From an uncultured Clostridia bacterium (GTDB lineage: Bacteria > Bacillota > Clostridia > TANB77 > CAG-508), in NCBI GenBank assembly GCA_947631315.1, contig CANRLA010000027.1:1-15480 (forward strand): a stretch of 15,480 nt of DNA, given 5' to 3'. Position numbers and translations under genes: made by a program. The notes below the pieces were generated by a model that searched no databases, was not told where the DNA came from, and saw only the letters and a program-made list of their open reading frames with translations. Shown one piece after another: positions 5,807-15,026 of the stretch. Within the stretch, counting starts at the first letter, position 1. Each line of letters begins with the position of its first letter.

Positions 5807-6355
5807 TCAAACATCATACAGTTTCTTATACATTTCATAATCTTTTAAAATTTTTCTTACATAAGTATTTGTTTCTTTAAATGGAATATTTTCTATATCA
5901 CTACCATCCTCTTTTATTGTTCCCTGCTCTATCCATTTATTAACATTTCCACTTCCCGCATTATATGCAGCAAGTGTAACGGTATCAACTTTATAAATAT
6001 CTTTTAAACTAGCATAGTATGCAATTCCTAGTTTTATATTTTTTTCCGGATTGTAAAGTGTTATTCCTGATTCGTATTCCATTACAACATTTTCTGCAAC
6101 TTCTTTTGCAGTGTTGTCCATTAATTGCATAAGTCCCGTTGCTCCTTTATTAGACAGGGCTCCTTCATTAAAATTGCTTTCTGCTTTTATTATTGCATAC
6201 ACTAGATATTTGTCTACAGAATATTCTTCTGAATATTTTTCTACATATTCTTCATATTTTATTTTATAAATTTTCTTTAGTATATAATCTGAATTTACAA
6301 GTAAAACTACTATCGTGATTATTACTATAATTATAAATATTATAGTTTTTTTCAT
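5807..6355 (-). CDS. Membrane-anchored lytic transglycosylase (SLT domain)
   Basis: This 182-aa enzyme should cleave the glycan strands of peptidoglycan at the outer face of the membrane, forming 1,6-anhydro-muramic ends. It has an N-terminal membrane anchor (about 4-21) followed by one SLT domain. The visible motifs are the catalytic E59 in IIKAESNFNEGA, GLMQL (74-78), the NPEKNIKLGIAYYASL helix and AYNAG (130-134). The domain ends with TYVRKILKDYEMYK, usual for this family. It follows polA on the same strand. In many Clostridia the order is polA, coaE (dephospho-CoA kinase), transglycosylase; here only 93 nt separate polA from this gene, so coaE is absent from its expected slot. The ribosome site (AAAGGA, about 12 nt from the ATG) is weaker than in neighbouring genes. 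Confidence 0.9.
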   Translation of the reverse strand: MKKTIIFIIIVIITIVVLLVNSDYILKKIYKIKYEEYVEKYSEEYSVDKYLVYAIIKAESNFNEGALSNKGATGLMQLMDNTAKEVAENVVMEYESGITLYNPEKNIKLGIAYYASLKDIYKVDTVTLAAYNAGSGNVNKWIEQGTIKEDGSDIENIPFKETNTYVRKILKDYEMYKKLYDV

Positions 6356-6448
6356 TAAAATTTTTATTCCTTTCTCGCTTTACGATTAATGCTTTTCTTA
6401 CGAGTATCTTCTTGCCTCTCTGAAAACTTTTACAGTTTATTTTCTTTC

Positions 6449-9235
6449 TTATTTTGCCTCATACCAACTTTTTGCATCTGTAACTTCTACCTTTAGTGGT
6501 ATTTCTAATTTTGCTGCATTTTCCATGCTTTCTTTTAGTATTTTTTTAGCTTCTTCTTTTTCTTCTTCCTTAACTTCTAAAATCAATTCATCATGTACTT
6601 GAAGTATGATTTTTGCATCTAATTTTGATTCTTCTAATTTTCTATACACAGTGTTCATTGCTATTTTCATTATATCTGCTGCGGTTCCTTGAATTGGTGT
6701 ATTCATTGCTGCTCTTTTTCCAAATTCTCTAATCATATAATTACTAGATTTAAGCTCCGGTATATATCTTCTTCTTCCAAATGAAGTTTCTACATAACCA
6801 GTTTCTTTTGCCTTTTCTGTTACTTTTTCCATATACTCTTTTATGCCACTATATTTCTCCAAATAGCTTTCTATATATTGCTTTGCTTCTTTTCTTCCTA
6901 TTCCTATTTGTTGACCTAAACCAAAATCTGTTATTCCATATACTATTCCAAAATTTACTGCTTTGGCTCTTGACCTCTGCTCTTTTGTAACTTCTTCTAA
7001 TGGAACTCCAAATACTCTTGAAGCAACTTCTCTATGAATATCTTCATCATTTTTGAATGCATTTATCATATTAGTATCATTTGCCATGTGTGACAATACT
7101 CTTAATTCTATTTGTGAGTAGTCTGCGTCAAGATATATATATCCCTCCGCTGGTTTAAATGCCTTTTTTATATTTCTTCCTATTTCTTCACGACTTGGTA
7201 TGTTTTGCAAATTTGGCTCTGTTGAGCTTATTCTTCCTGTCGCAGTAATTGTTTGGTGAAAATATGAGTGTATTCTTCCTGTTTTTTTATTTATATATGG
7301 AATAAGTCCCTCTACATAAGTTGAATTTAGTTTTGTTAATGTTCTGTATTCTAATATTTTTTCTATGATTGGATGCGCTAAAATTAATTTTTCTAAAACT
7401 GCTACATCTGTGCTATATCCTTTTTTATTCTTTTTAGCACCCGGCAATTTTAATTTTTCAAATAAGATTTTTCCCAATTGTTGCGTTGAATTTATGTTAA
7501 ATTCTTCATCTGCTAATCTATAAATTTCTTGAGTTAATTCATCTATTCTTTGTTTTAGTTCTTTTCCGAAATTTATAAGTTCTTCCTTATCTACTAACAT
7601 TCCATTATATTGGATTTCTCCTAATACTGTAATTAATGGTATTTCTATGTCTTCAAATAATTTCAGACTGCCTTCTTCTTCTAATTTTTTCTTTGTTACT
7701 TCATACAGTCTTTTTATTGCTAATACATATATGCCTATTTCATTTTTATCATCTTCTTTTGTGTCAAACAGATTTATTTGCTTGCTTGGAATTAAGCTTT
7801 CTATATCTACATCTAAAAATTGCATTGCTATATCTGACAATTTATGTTTAACATTGCTTGGATCTATATCATAACAAGCTACTTCTATATCGTATTTTAT
7901 AGATTTTGTCTTTATGCCATTTTGCCTTAAAAGTACATAGTCTTCGCTTAAATTAAATCCTATTTTACCTATTTTTTCATTTTCAAATACTTCTTTTAGT
8001 TCATCTATCTGTGGATTTTTTACATAAGCTACTTTCCCATCTTCGCAAACTCCAATTCCTATGATATTCTTCTTTATTATCTTTTCTTCTGCATCATCTT
8101 TTTCTGTTTCCAAATAATAAATCATTGTATCATTTATTGAAATATCTTTTATGCTATCTTTTACTATAGTTTCTGCTTTTAATTCGCTTTGTAAATTTGC
8201 AATATTTTCTCCTTCGCTTTCTATATTTTCATTTTCCTCTACTCTTTTAAATTCTTTGTTGCTTTCTGCACTTGCAACTCCATTTTTTTCTGTTGCACTT
8301 GTATTTACTTTCTTTCCTATTGCACCTACATAACCTTCATTTTTTAGCTTAAATCTTTCCATAAATCGATTAAATTTATAGTATTTAAAAAGTTTAGTTA
8401 CTTCTTCTTTATTCCATTCTTTTATTCTTAAATCTTCTAAGCTAAATGGAAGATTTGCTTTTATATCTATTCTTCCTATCTCCTTTGAGATTTCTGCTAA
8501 ATGTTTATTTTCTATTAATTTTTCTCTTAATTTAGGTTTAAACTTTTCACAATTTGTGTCTTTTTCGACTGCTTTATATAAATCTTCAATTGTTTTATAT
8601 TCTTTTAATAATTCTGTAGCCGTTTTTGGTCCAACTCCAGGAACTCCAGGGATTTCATCTGACGAATCTCCCATTAATGCTTTTAACTCAATTAATCCTG
8701 CAGGCTCCATCTCGTATTCTTCCCTAACTTTATCTAAGTCATATACTTCAGTTTCTGTTTTTCCCATCTTTGTTCTTGGAATTCTAACTATAACATTTTC
8801 ATCTACTAGTTGAAATAAATCTCTATCTCCTGATAAAATATATGCTTTTACATTGTTATTTGAAAATTGCTTTGCACAAGAACCTAGTATATCGTCTCCT
8901 TCATAATTGTCCATTTCTAAATAACTAATGTTCATTGCTTTTAGAATTTCTTTAATCTCAGGCATTTGCTCTGCAAGTTCTTCAGGCATCTTATGTCTAC
9001 TTTTTTTATATCCTTCATACTTTTGCTTTCTTACATCTGCTCCTGTTTTTGAATCAAATGCAACTAATATATAATCAGGATTTACCTCTTCCAAGTTTTT
9101 AAATAGTATTGACAAAAATCCATACAATGCATTTGTATATTTTCCATTATCAGTTGTGAGCATTTTGCTACTCATTATTCCATAAAATGCTCTATTCATT
9201 ATGGAGTTACCATCGATTAAAAGCAATTTTTCCAT
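6449..9235 (-). CDS. polA: DNA polymerase I
   Basis: This is a full-length 928-aa repair and Okazaki-processing polymerase. The N-terminal 5'-3' exonuclease (about 1-290) has LLLIDGNSIMNRAF with D8, FDSKTGADVR, YEGDDILG, LSGDRDLFQL and the helix-hairpin-helix region GDSSDEIPGVPGVGPKTA. A charged, low-complexity linker (about 310-380) follows. The 3'-5' exonuclease-like domain seems dead: the DxE motif is replaced around YYLETE, the last YxxxD site is lost, and only NLSED keeps an acid. Such loss is common in Firmicutes PolI. The polymerase domain has motif A DYSQIELR (D705), motif B RSRAKAVNFGIVYG (about 753-767) and motif C QVHDELILEV (H881, D882). The start at 9235 is chosen for AAAGGGA 8 nt upstream and the family-typical MEKLLLIDGN; an upstream in-frame extension would overlap the previous gene. 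The gap to the preceding glycosyltransferase is only 34 nt, so both are probably on one transcript. Confidence 0.97.
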   Translation of the reverse strand: MEKLLLIDGNSIMNRAFYGIMSSKMLTTDNGKYTNALYGFLSILFKNLEEVNPDYILVAFDSKTGADVRKQKYEGYKKSRHKMPEELAEQMPEIKEILKAMNISYLEMDNYEGDDILGSCAKQFSNNNVKAYILSGDRDLFQLVDENVIVRIPRTKMGKTETEVYDLDKVREEYEMEPAGLIELKALMGDSSDEIPGVPGVGPKTATELLKEYKTIEDLYKAVEKDTNCEKFKPKLREKLIENKHLAEISKEIGRIDIKANLPFSLEDLRIKEWNKEEVTKLFKYYKFNRFMERFKLKNEGYVGAIGKKVNTSATEKNGVASAESNKEFKRVEENENIESEGENIANLQSELKAETIVKDSIKDISINDTMIYYLETEKDDAEEKIIKKNIIGIGVCEDGKVAYVKNPQIDELKEVFENEKIGKIGFNLSEDYVLLRQNGIKTKSIKYDIEVACYDIDPSNVKHKLSDIAMQFLDVDIESLIPSKQINLFDTKEDDKNEIGIYVLAIKRLYEVTKKKLEEEGSLKLFEDIEIPLITVLGEIQYNGMLVDKEELINFGKELKQRIDELTQEIYRLADEEFNINSTQQLGKILFEKLKLPGAKKNKKGYSTDVAVLEKLILAHPIIEKILEYRTLTKLNSTYVEGLIPYINKKTGRIHSYFHQTITATGRISSTEPNLQNIPSREEIGRNIKKAFKPAEGYIYLDADYSQIELRVLSHMANDTNMINAFKNDEDIHREVASRVFGVPLEEVTKEQRSRAKAVNFGIVYGITDFGLGQQIGIGRKEAKQYIESYLEKYSGIKEYMEKVTEKAKETGYVETSFGRRRYIPELKSSNYMIREFGKRAAMNTPIQGTAADIMKIAMNTVYRKLEESKLDAKIILQVHDELILEVKEEEKEEAKKILKESMENAAKLEIPLKVEVTDAKSWYEAK

Positions 9236-9269
9236 TCTATTTTTCCCTTTCTTAATTTTCTCATTTAAT

Positions 9270-10628
9270 CTAACTATTAAGTAACCTTTTTGCACGCATT
9301 TCATGCATCTTTTCTGCCATACAGTATATTGCAAATGTAAAAATTACTATTGTAAAGTAATATCCGCCATAAATAAAACCTTCGCCTAAATAATAAATAA
9401 TATAATTTGCAAATTCAACTATTAAAGTTAGTACTATTACTTTATTTATATCCTTTGGTTCAAGTTCTGTAAATATACTAAATAGCCACATTATATACCA
9501 AGCTCTAAAGTTCGTAATTACAAGTAAAATAAATAGCATCATAAGCCACATATAATTTTTGCCTTCTTTTTTTCTTCTAACAAAAATTTGAATAAAATAT
9601 ATTATACAAAATGCTATCTTTCCAATTAGAGTTATTACTTTCAGTTCATCAAAGTCTACTCCGTTAATATAAAGCTGAAGATACATAGAATATGCATATT
9701 TCTCTGTTTGTTCAACAATATTTAAAATACTTGCTATGTTTCCAGTTTCTACAAAAGTTAATCCAATAAATACTAAAGCAAATTCTGCTAAATATAATAA
9801 CTGATTTTTCATTTTTTCATTATTGATTATATATGGCAATAAAATTATTGGTATATACTTTATAAGTGAACCAAGAACAATACTTATTACTGCCAACCAT
9901 ATTTTGTTTTGTTTTTTCAAATATATTCCCAATAGTGAAAACAAAATTAAAAATATATCATTATGAACATTTATTATTCCTTCAAAAAGCATTAGTGGAT
10001 TTAATCCATATATTAAAACTAATTTTCTGTTTTTACTTATTTTCCAAATTAAATAGCAATTTAGCAAATGCACAATTATATTTATTATTTTGAATAAACT
10101 AAGTGTGCCTAAAGCTGAATTTGTGTCAATTCTTCCAAGTGTTTTACATATAGTTGACCACAATGGTCCATATATAAATTTATGCTCAATTCCTGGAGAG
10201 GCTTGAATTATCTCATCATCTGCATAGTCTTTTTGATGCTCATTAAAGTTTTCCGCATACATATTGACTCCATATTTTGAGTTCATCCTTCCTACTGCTG
10301 CATAGTAAAATACATCTGTGCTATTATTGGGTAAAATTATTCCAGCTAAAATAGATACTATTGTTATATATATAAATGTACTTTTTAATCCTTTTTTATT
10401 ATTTTCTTTAAAAATAATTATTAGATAAGTGATAATTAATGTTAATATAAAAATAAGGAATACTAATAAGTTTAATTTCGTTTGCCCTTTATTTTGTATA
10501 GACTCTAAAATCATTGATGCACCAAAAGGTTTAATTTTTCCTTTTACTCGAATTATATACATCAAGTTTAGTACTGCAAAAATAAATAATATTACTACCA
10601 TTACTATTTTTGAAATAGTTTTTTTCAT
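9270..10628 (-). CDS. GT-C fold integral membrane glycosyltransferase (GT87/MptB-like)
   Basis: This polytopic protein of about 452 aa has some ten to twelve hydrophobic helices. After the first helices comes an extracytoplasmic loop with NNSTDVFYYAAVGRMNSKYGVN. The aspartate (D105 when counted from MKK) followed by aromatic residues and GRM..YGVN fits the first-loop Asp of GT-C glycosyltransferases that use a polyprenyl-phosphate sugar, as in GT87 and MptB-like mannosyltransferases. Further fitting segments are SPGIEHKFIYGPLW, YGLNPLMLFEGIINVHNDIF and FRAWYIMWLF. It most likely adds a sugar to a cell-envelope polymer outside the membrane; donor and acceptor are unknown. Two starts are plausible: ATG 10628 (MKKTISK, preceded by GAGAGG at about 12 nt) and ATG 10658 (AGGA at 5 nt, right after the previous stop). 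I prefer 10628 from the protein pattern. The gene is tightly packed between gtrII and polA. Confidence 0.72.
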   Translation of the reverse strand: MKKTISKIVMVVILFIFAVLNLMYIIRVKGKIKPFGASMILESIQNKGQTKLNLLVFLIFILTLIITYLIIIFKENNKKGLKSTFIYITIVSILAGIILPNNSTDVFYYAAVGRMNSKYGVNMYAENFNEHQKDYADDEIIQASPGIEHKFIYGPLWSTICKTLGRIDTNSALGTLSLFKIINIIVHLLNCYLIWKISKNRKLVLIYGLNPLMLFEGIINVHNDIFLILFSLLGIYLKKQNKIWLAVISIVLGSLIKYIPIILLPYIINNEKMKNQLLYLAEFALVFIGLTFVETGNIASILNIVEQTEKYAYSMYLQLYINGVDFDELKVITLIGKIAFCIIYFIQIFVRRKKEGKNYMWLMMLFILLVITNFRAWYIMWLFSIFTELEPKDINKVIVLTLIVEFANYIIYYLGEGFIYGGYYFTIVIFTFAIYCMAEKMHEMRAKRLLNS

Positions 10629-10660
10629 TTCAATTTTATTCCTCTCCCTATTAATCATAA

Positions 10661-12346
10661 TTATCCTATATATTCTTTAAAAAAGTCATATTTTTCTAAA
10701 TTAATAACAATATAATCATCAAATTCAACAATACTTTTCTTTTTATCTTCTTCTAATTTGCCATACTCTAACTTTGCATTTTCTACTTGATCCTCAGTTG
10801 GGAATTTAAAGCTATATCCAAAATAGTTAACAAATTTTATTGCCTCTTCCTGTGGTTTTTCAAAAGCTGTTAGTCCCCACCATATTATAGATATACTATT
10901 TTCTTTATGAATACGGCCATATTTTTGCTGAACCTCAGTTGGCTTTTCTATATAAAAGACAAGTGGTTTGTTTTCATAATCATAATTATTTACTAGTTCT
11001 ACAGCTATATTATTTGCAATTAGTTTTTCTCTTTCATATCTTATATAGTCATTTACAAAAAAATCATTTAGTAATTTTGTTTGGTGTAATACTAATAATA
11101 TTGCAATTACATTTACCACATATTTTAAATTCTTTTTTGTACATAAATAATTATAAATATAAGCTCCTAATATTGCTATTGTAATAATCAATGAAAATAA
11201 AGTTCTATACACAATTGCTAATTGCAAAAATGGTATTATAAAATTTGCAAGTATAATTCCTAGAAAAGACAATGTTCTCAATAAATTTCTTGTTTTTAGT
11301 AAATGTATTAATTCAATAATTAATGCAATAATAAGAAATGATACAAAAATTGTAATTGGAAGTGTAGTTTTTATAATAACTCCAAAATCTTTAAAGAATT
11401 TAAGAATTAAATAAAGTTTTACTATTCCTGGACTTTCAATAACTTTTTTGCTTAACCATACTATTTCAGTTGATGAATAATCTGCTACTAGTTTTCCACT
11501 TTGCAATAATATAATATGAATTACTTTATTTACTAAATAATAACCGAATAATCCTATAATCATAATAACTATATTTAGTAATAGGTATCTAATTAATTCT
11601 TTGTTTTTTTCTTTTTCTTCTGTGGATTTATTTATTTTAATTTTTCCATTTTTAATTTTCTTTAACTTATTTTTATCTTCTTTTATTATTTCAACTTTTC
11701 TATTTATATCTTTTTTTAACATATCTGCATTATTGCTCGCGCTCTTTAAGAACATTGATAAAAATATAAAAACCAAATATGTTTGTGTACAAGATTCATA
11801 TGTTGATATTGCTACAGATAATGCTAATCCTGTTAGTATAGTCAATGAGAATTTTTCTGTCTGCCTATTAAAATAATTTTCGTAAACTATTATTCCTAAA
11901 ATGATGCATACAAGATTGCTTATCGTTACAGATAAATTACTTATTTGATATGTATAATAAAAATTAATTATAGGGTTTGATATTAGTATACAAGAAAATA
12001 CAACATAAACCCAATCAGATTTTATTATTTTACTAAAGTTTTTTCTTACAAATAAACACAAAATTAGCGAGATAGCTACCATTAATAGTGCTGTTATAAA
12101 ATCTAACCAAAAAGGCGTAAATGCTTTTATATTAAGAAGATTATAAATTATCCACATTCCATATCTATTTTGAGAAAGCCAATACATTCCTCCATCTAAA
12201 TATCTATCAAATGATATATCATCTATTCCCATAGATTCATGCGTTATAGCAAATCCAAAACTTAATATAAAGGTCATTATAACTGAAATCATATATTTTT
12301 TGCTCTTTAAGAAATGTATTAATTGATTTTTATATTCACTCATCAT
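10661..12346 (-). CDS. GtrII-family membrane glucosyltransferase
   Basis: This 561-aa polytopic protein resembles the GtrII family, whose members transfer a sugar from undecaprenyl phosphate to a surface polysaccharide. The first extracellular loop carries the acidic pair IDDISFDRYLDGG (D42, D43), followed by SQNRYGMW, matching the usual DD...GRW pattern. Later landmarks are SNPIINFYYTYQISNLS (about 123-139) and ISTYESCTQTYLVF (about 180-193). An unusual, very basic cytosolic loop (about 201-251, Lys/Glu/Asn rich) separates the N-terminal helices from the rest. A soluble C-terminal domain of about 120 aa (from about 440) follows the last helix. The gene starts with two ATGs (12346 and 12343); AGAGG lies 9 nt before the first. 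It follows the gtrB-like gene by 54 nt, its natural partner for supplying lipid-linked sugar. The sugar cannot be told from sequence. Confidence 0.85.
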   Translation of the reverse strand: MMSEYKNQLIHFLKSKKYMISVIMTFILSFGFAITHESMGIDDISFDRYLDGGMYWLSQNRYGMWIIYNLLNIKAFTPFWLDFITALLMVAISLILCLFVRKNFSKIIKSDWVYVVFSCILISNPIINFYYTYQISNLSVTISNLVCIILGIIVYENYFNRQTEKFSLTILTGLALSVAISTYESCTQTYLVFIFLSMFLKSASNNADMLKKDINRKVEIIKEDKNKLKKIKNGKIKINKSTEEKEKNKELIRYLLLNIVIMIIGLFGYYLVNKVIHIILLQSGKLVADYSSTEIVWLSKKVIESPGIVKLYLILKFFKDFGVIIKTTLPITIFVSFLIIALIIELIHLLKTRNLLRTLSFLGIILANFIIPFLQLAIVYRTLFSLIITIAILGAYIYNYLCTKKNLKYVVNVIAILLVLHQTKLLNDFFVNDYIRYEREKLIANNIAVELVNNYDYENKPLVFYIEKPTEVQQKYGRIHKENSISIIWWGLTAFEKPQEEAIKFVNYFGYSFKFPTEDQVENAKLEYGKLEEDKKKSIVEFDDYIVINLEKYDFFKEYIG

Positions 12347-12400
12347 CTTTTATTTCCTCTGCTTTTTCATTTATAAACTTTTCTAGTTACTCTTTTTTAT

Positions 12401-13342
12401 TTAGTCCTTTTCTTCATCCTCTGATTTTTCTCTTATTAAATAATTTGGTCTATTTTTTGTTTCTAGATAAATCTTTCCTACATATTCTGAAAGTATTCCA
12501 ATTGACACTAATTGAATTCCACCCATAAATAAAATTGCTGTAATTATTGATGCATATCCTGGAACATCTTTTCCGCAAGCTAAAGTTTGAATGATAATTA
12601 CTAGGGCTGATATTAATGCTATGGCTGATATTAGGATTCCTATTAGTATTGATATTTTCAAAGGTTTTAATGTAAATGATGTTATTCCCTCGATAGCATA
12701 TTTAGTCAAACTTCTAAAATTCCACTTAGATTTTCCTGCAGCTCTTGTTCTATTTTCGACTTCTATATATTTCGTTTTAAAGCCAACCCATGAAAATATT
12801 CCTTTTGAAAATCTATTGTATTCTTGAATCTCTAGTATTGCATCCACTACTTGTCTCGTCATCATTCTATAATCTTGAGAACCTTGCTTTAATTCTATAT
12901 TCTTTGCATCTTTCATAATTTTATAGAAAAACTCTGAAAACCATGATTTAATCTTTGATTCGCCTTTTCTATTTCTTAATGTTGTAACAGTATCGTAACC
13001 TTCTTCGATATATTTAATCATCTTTGGAATATATTTTGGATCATGTTGCAAATCTGCATCGAGTAATACAACTAGATCACCTTTACTATTTTTTAATCCA
13101 GCATATATTCCAGCTTCTTTACCAAAATTTCTAGAAAAGCTAATAAATCTTACTTTTTTATCCTTTTTTCTAAGCTCTTTTACTTTGTCAATAGATTTAT
13201 CCTTGCTACCATCATCAATAAAAAGCATTTCATAATCATACTTATCAGATATACTATCTACAATCTTTTTAGTTTCTTTATAAAAAAGTTCTATAACCTC
13301 TTCTTCATTATACATTGGAACTATTATTGATAACTTCTTCAT
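12401..13342 (-). CDS. GtrB-type polyprenyl-phosphate glycosyltransferase (GT2)
   Basis: This 313-aa family-2 glycosyltransferase should move a sugar from a nucleotide donor to undecaprenyl phosphate on the cytosolic face. The N-terminal GT-A domain has IIVPMYNEEEVI, LFIDDGSKDKS (D43, D44), LLDADLQHDP (DxD at 95-97), GSQDYRMMTRQVVDAI and the FSKGIFSWVGFKT plus RAAGKSKWNFRSL block typical of GtrB/DPMS-like enzymes. Two C-terminal helices (about 231-253 and 264-286) and the amphipathic tail SEYVGKIYLETKNRPNYLI anchor it. The start at 13342 has AAGGAAGGA upstream. It lies between a broken and an intact GtrII-type gene, which explains its role as sugar-carrier donor for them. A GtrA flippase, often encoded next door, is not in the window, although the GT-C partners may work with another flippase. 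Bacillus CsbB is a comparable enzyme paired with YfhO. Confidence 0.9.
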   Translation of the reverse strand: MKKLSIIVPMYNEEEVIELFYKETKKIVDSISDKYDYEMLFIDDGSKDKSIDKVKELRKKDKKVRFISFSRNFGKEAGIYAGLKNSKGDLVVLLDADLQHDPKYIPKMIKYIEEGYDTVTTLRNRKGESKIKSWFSEFFYKIMKDAKNIELKQGSQDYRMMTRQVVDAILEIQEYNRFSKGIFSWVGFKTKYIEVENRTRAAGKSKWNFRSLTKYAIEGITSFTLKPLKISILIGILISAIALISALVIIIQTLACGKDVPGYASIITAILFMGGIQLVSIGILSEYVGKIYLETKNRPNYLIREKSEDEEKD

Positions 13343-13399
13343 AAATTTTCCTTCCTTTTTATAATATATTTTTTAATAGCCTCTCATTCATAATTTATC

Positions 13400-14876
13400 T
13401 TAATATACGCATATATGAACCGTATCATCTTCAAATATTAATTGTTCTTTAGAGAAACTTGTCCAATTTTTCATACTAAAATATTCTGTTAATTCTTCAT
13501 TTTGATTTATTTCTGTTAAATTCTCATCTAAGTAATATTGCACACAGTCCTTTCTAGCATATGTTGTACAAATCGATTTTATTGTAAAAGAATTGTTAGA
13601 ATAATTTAAAAATGTATTTTCACGTTCTCTATCACTATAAAATGCAACTTTAGTAATCTTCTTTTGTTCTGTTTCTTCGTATTTTCTTATTGTGCTTGCT
13701 ATGTTTTGCAACTCTTCTTTTTCTAACTTATTTGAGTTATATATCATTATACCATTATTTATATAATTAAATGAATTTATACAAAAAATAGAAATTGAAA
13801 AAATAAGAATTATTATCCTTTTATATATCTTATCATTTTGCGTTAAAGATTTTACTAAAATAATTATCGAAATTCCAATAATTGAGCCTATAGACGTTAT
13901 TGTCCTAGCCTCTATTGATATATACTTTCCAAGTAATGGTGGTATTGAGCAAGATAAAATAGCAATTAGTACCACAAATAAATAATCTAATATGTTTTCC
14001 AATTTTTTAAAAATCAATAATAGAATAAGTGAAACTACAATAACAGTTGGAATGAAATAATTTGAAAATAAATTCCAAGTAGTTTCCATTGCTTGTTTTG
14101 ATACATCAAAAACTAGAAATATATAATTTCTACTAAAATCAATTCCACCTATTCTTGAATCGGTTGTTCCTAAAATCTTATTTACACCTTTTACTGTTAT
14201 AATAACTACTGCTAGTGTAACTAATGAAATTAATATTACCCAAAATAGTTGTCCGCCATTCCCTTATATTAAATTTTTTGCTTTTCTCTTTATGTTTTTC
14301 AAGTACAAATAATAATATGGATGTAGTGATGAATATATTTAATATACCTTGATAACAAATCCCTGCAATTATAACAAGTAAAAATGAAATTGGTACTTTT
14401 CTATCCATAGTTAGTTTTTTCGCAGCCAATATACAAAGGAATTTTCCAAGTACAATTATCCCACTTTCTACATAAGCAAAGTGTTCTACTGATAATGGAT
14501 TAAATACAAAAAGATAAGAACCTAAGAGCTTTATTATCTTTATATTTATATTATCTTTATCATCACTTATTGCTTTATATAAAATATAGACTGATAAGCT
14601 TAAGAAAATTATACCAAACATTGCACTTATAACTGTTAATACTGTGACTGGAATATTTAATAAATTTCCTATATATAAATACGCTCCTGTCACTAACCTT
14701 CCATCTATAAAAAACGTTTTACTATTGTAATCTTTTTTTACTAGTACATTATAAGTATCCGGTACTGTATGAAATCTAATGAAATTAAAACACAAAATTA
14801 CACTTACTAGTAAAATTAATAGGAACGTTAATAAATTCTCTTTTTCTTTACATATATCTTTTATTTTATCTTTCAT
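13400..14876 (-). pseudogene. GtrII-like membrane glycosyltransferase broken by a frameshift
   Basis: The first part (14876 down to about 14263) encodes MKDKIKDICKEKENLL..., several helices, IDGRLVTGAYLYIGNLLNIP, NPLSVEHFAYVESG and AGICYQGILNIF, the order of landmarks in GtrII proteins. That frame stops at 14178 after a meaningless tail (SYTSSSYYNSKRCK). The adjacent frame is open from about 14263, without a start codon, through QLFWVILISLVTLAVV, GTTDSRIGGIDFS and FDVSKQAMETTWNLFS to the stop at 13400, and gives the missing helices and the soluble C-terminal domain. One extra base between about 14235 and 14263, perhaps in the GGG at 14261-14263, accounts for the break. The repaired protein would be about 491 aa, a normal GtrII length. 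It is distinct from the intact GtrII downstream, so the two probably modified different targets or were variants. The ATG at 14876 lacks a ribosome site and is preceded by an in-frame stop. Decay or sequencing error are both possible. Confidence 0.8.
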
Positions 14877-14951
14877 TATGTATTAGTATGACTAAATCAC
14901 ATTTTAATTGGTACGATTTTTATCAGATAAACATTTTAACTTAGTATGATT
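14874..14951 (-). repeat. Three degenerate direct repeats in the leader of the broken gtrII gene
   Basis: On the minus strand three related 19-20-mers occur: AATCATACTAAGTTAAAATG (14932-14951), AATCGTACCAATTAAAATG (14900-14918) and AGTCATACTAATACATAATG (14874-14893). The last contains the ATG of the broken gtrII gene. Spacing is irregular (33 and 25 nt between starts). They may be operator sites or remnants of local duplication of the start region. Confidence 0.5.
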
Positions 14952-14974
14952 TTGTCATATCCTCCTTGGTTCAA

Positions 14975-15015
14975 ATTATACTTGTTTTATATCATAATCT
15001 ACTCTAATATTGCAA
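14975..15015 (-). promoter_or_regulatory. Candidate promoter(s) of the glycosyltransferase cluster
   Basis: Two overlapping options read on the minus strand: TTGCAA (15010-15015), 18 nt, then TGATATAAA with an extended -10 (14986-14994); and a perfect TATAAT at 14975-14980 with no good -35. Both lie between the ATPase stop and the cluster. A strong AAGGAGG site (14962-14968) follows, but it leads only into a five-codon frame, MTKSY then stop, at 2-nt spacing. Confidence 0.45.
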
Positions 15016-15026
15016 CCATTAATTGA

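Noticed and set aside
9236..9334. N-terminal extension of DNA polymerase I
   Set aside because: It would overlap the upstream glycosyltransferase gene, has no family counterpart, and the internal ATG at 9235 has a good ribosome site and the conserved start of PolI.
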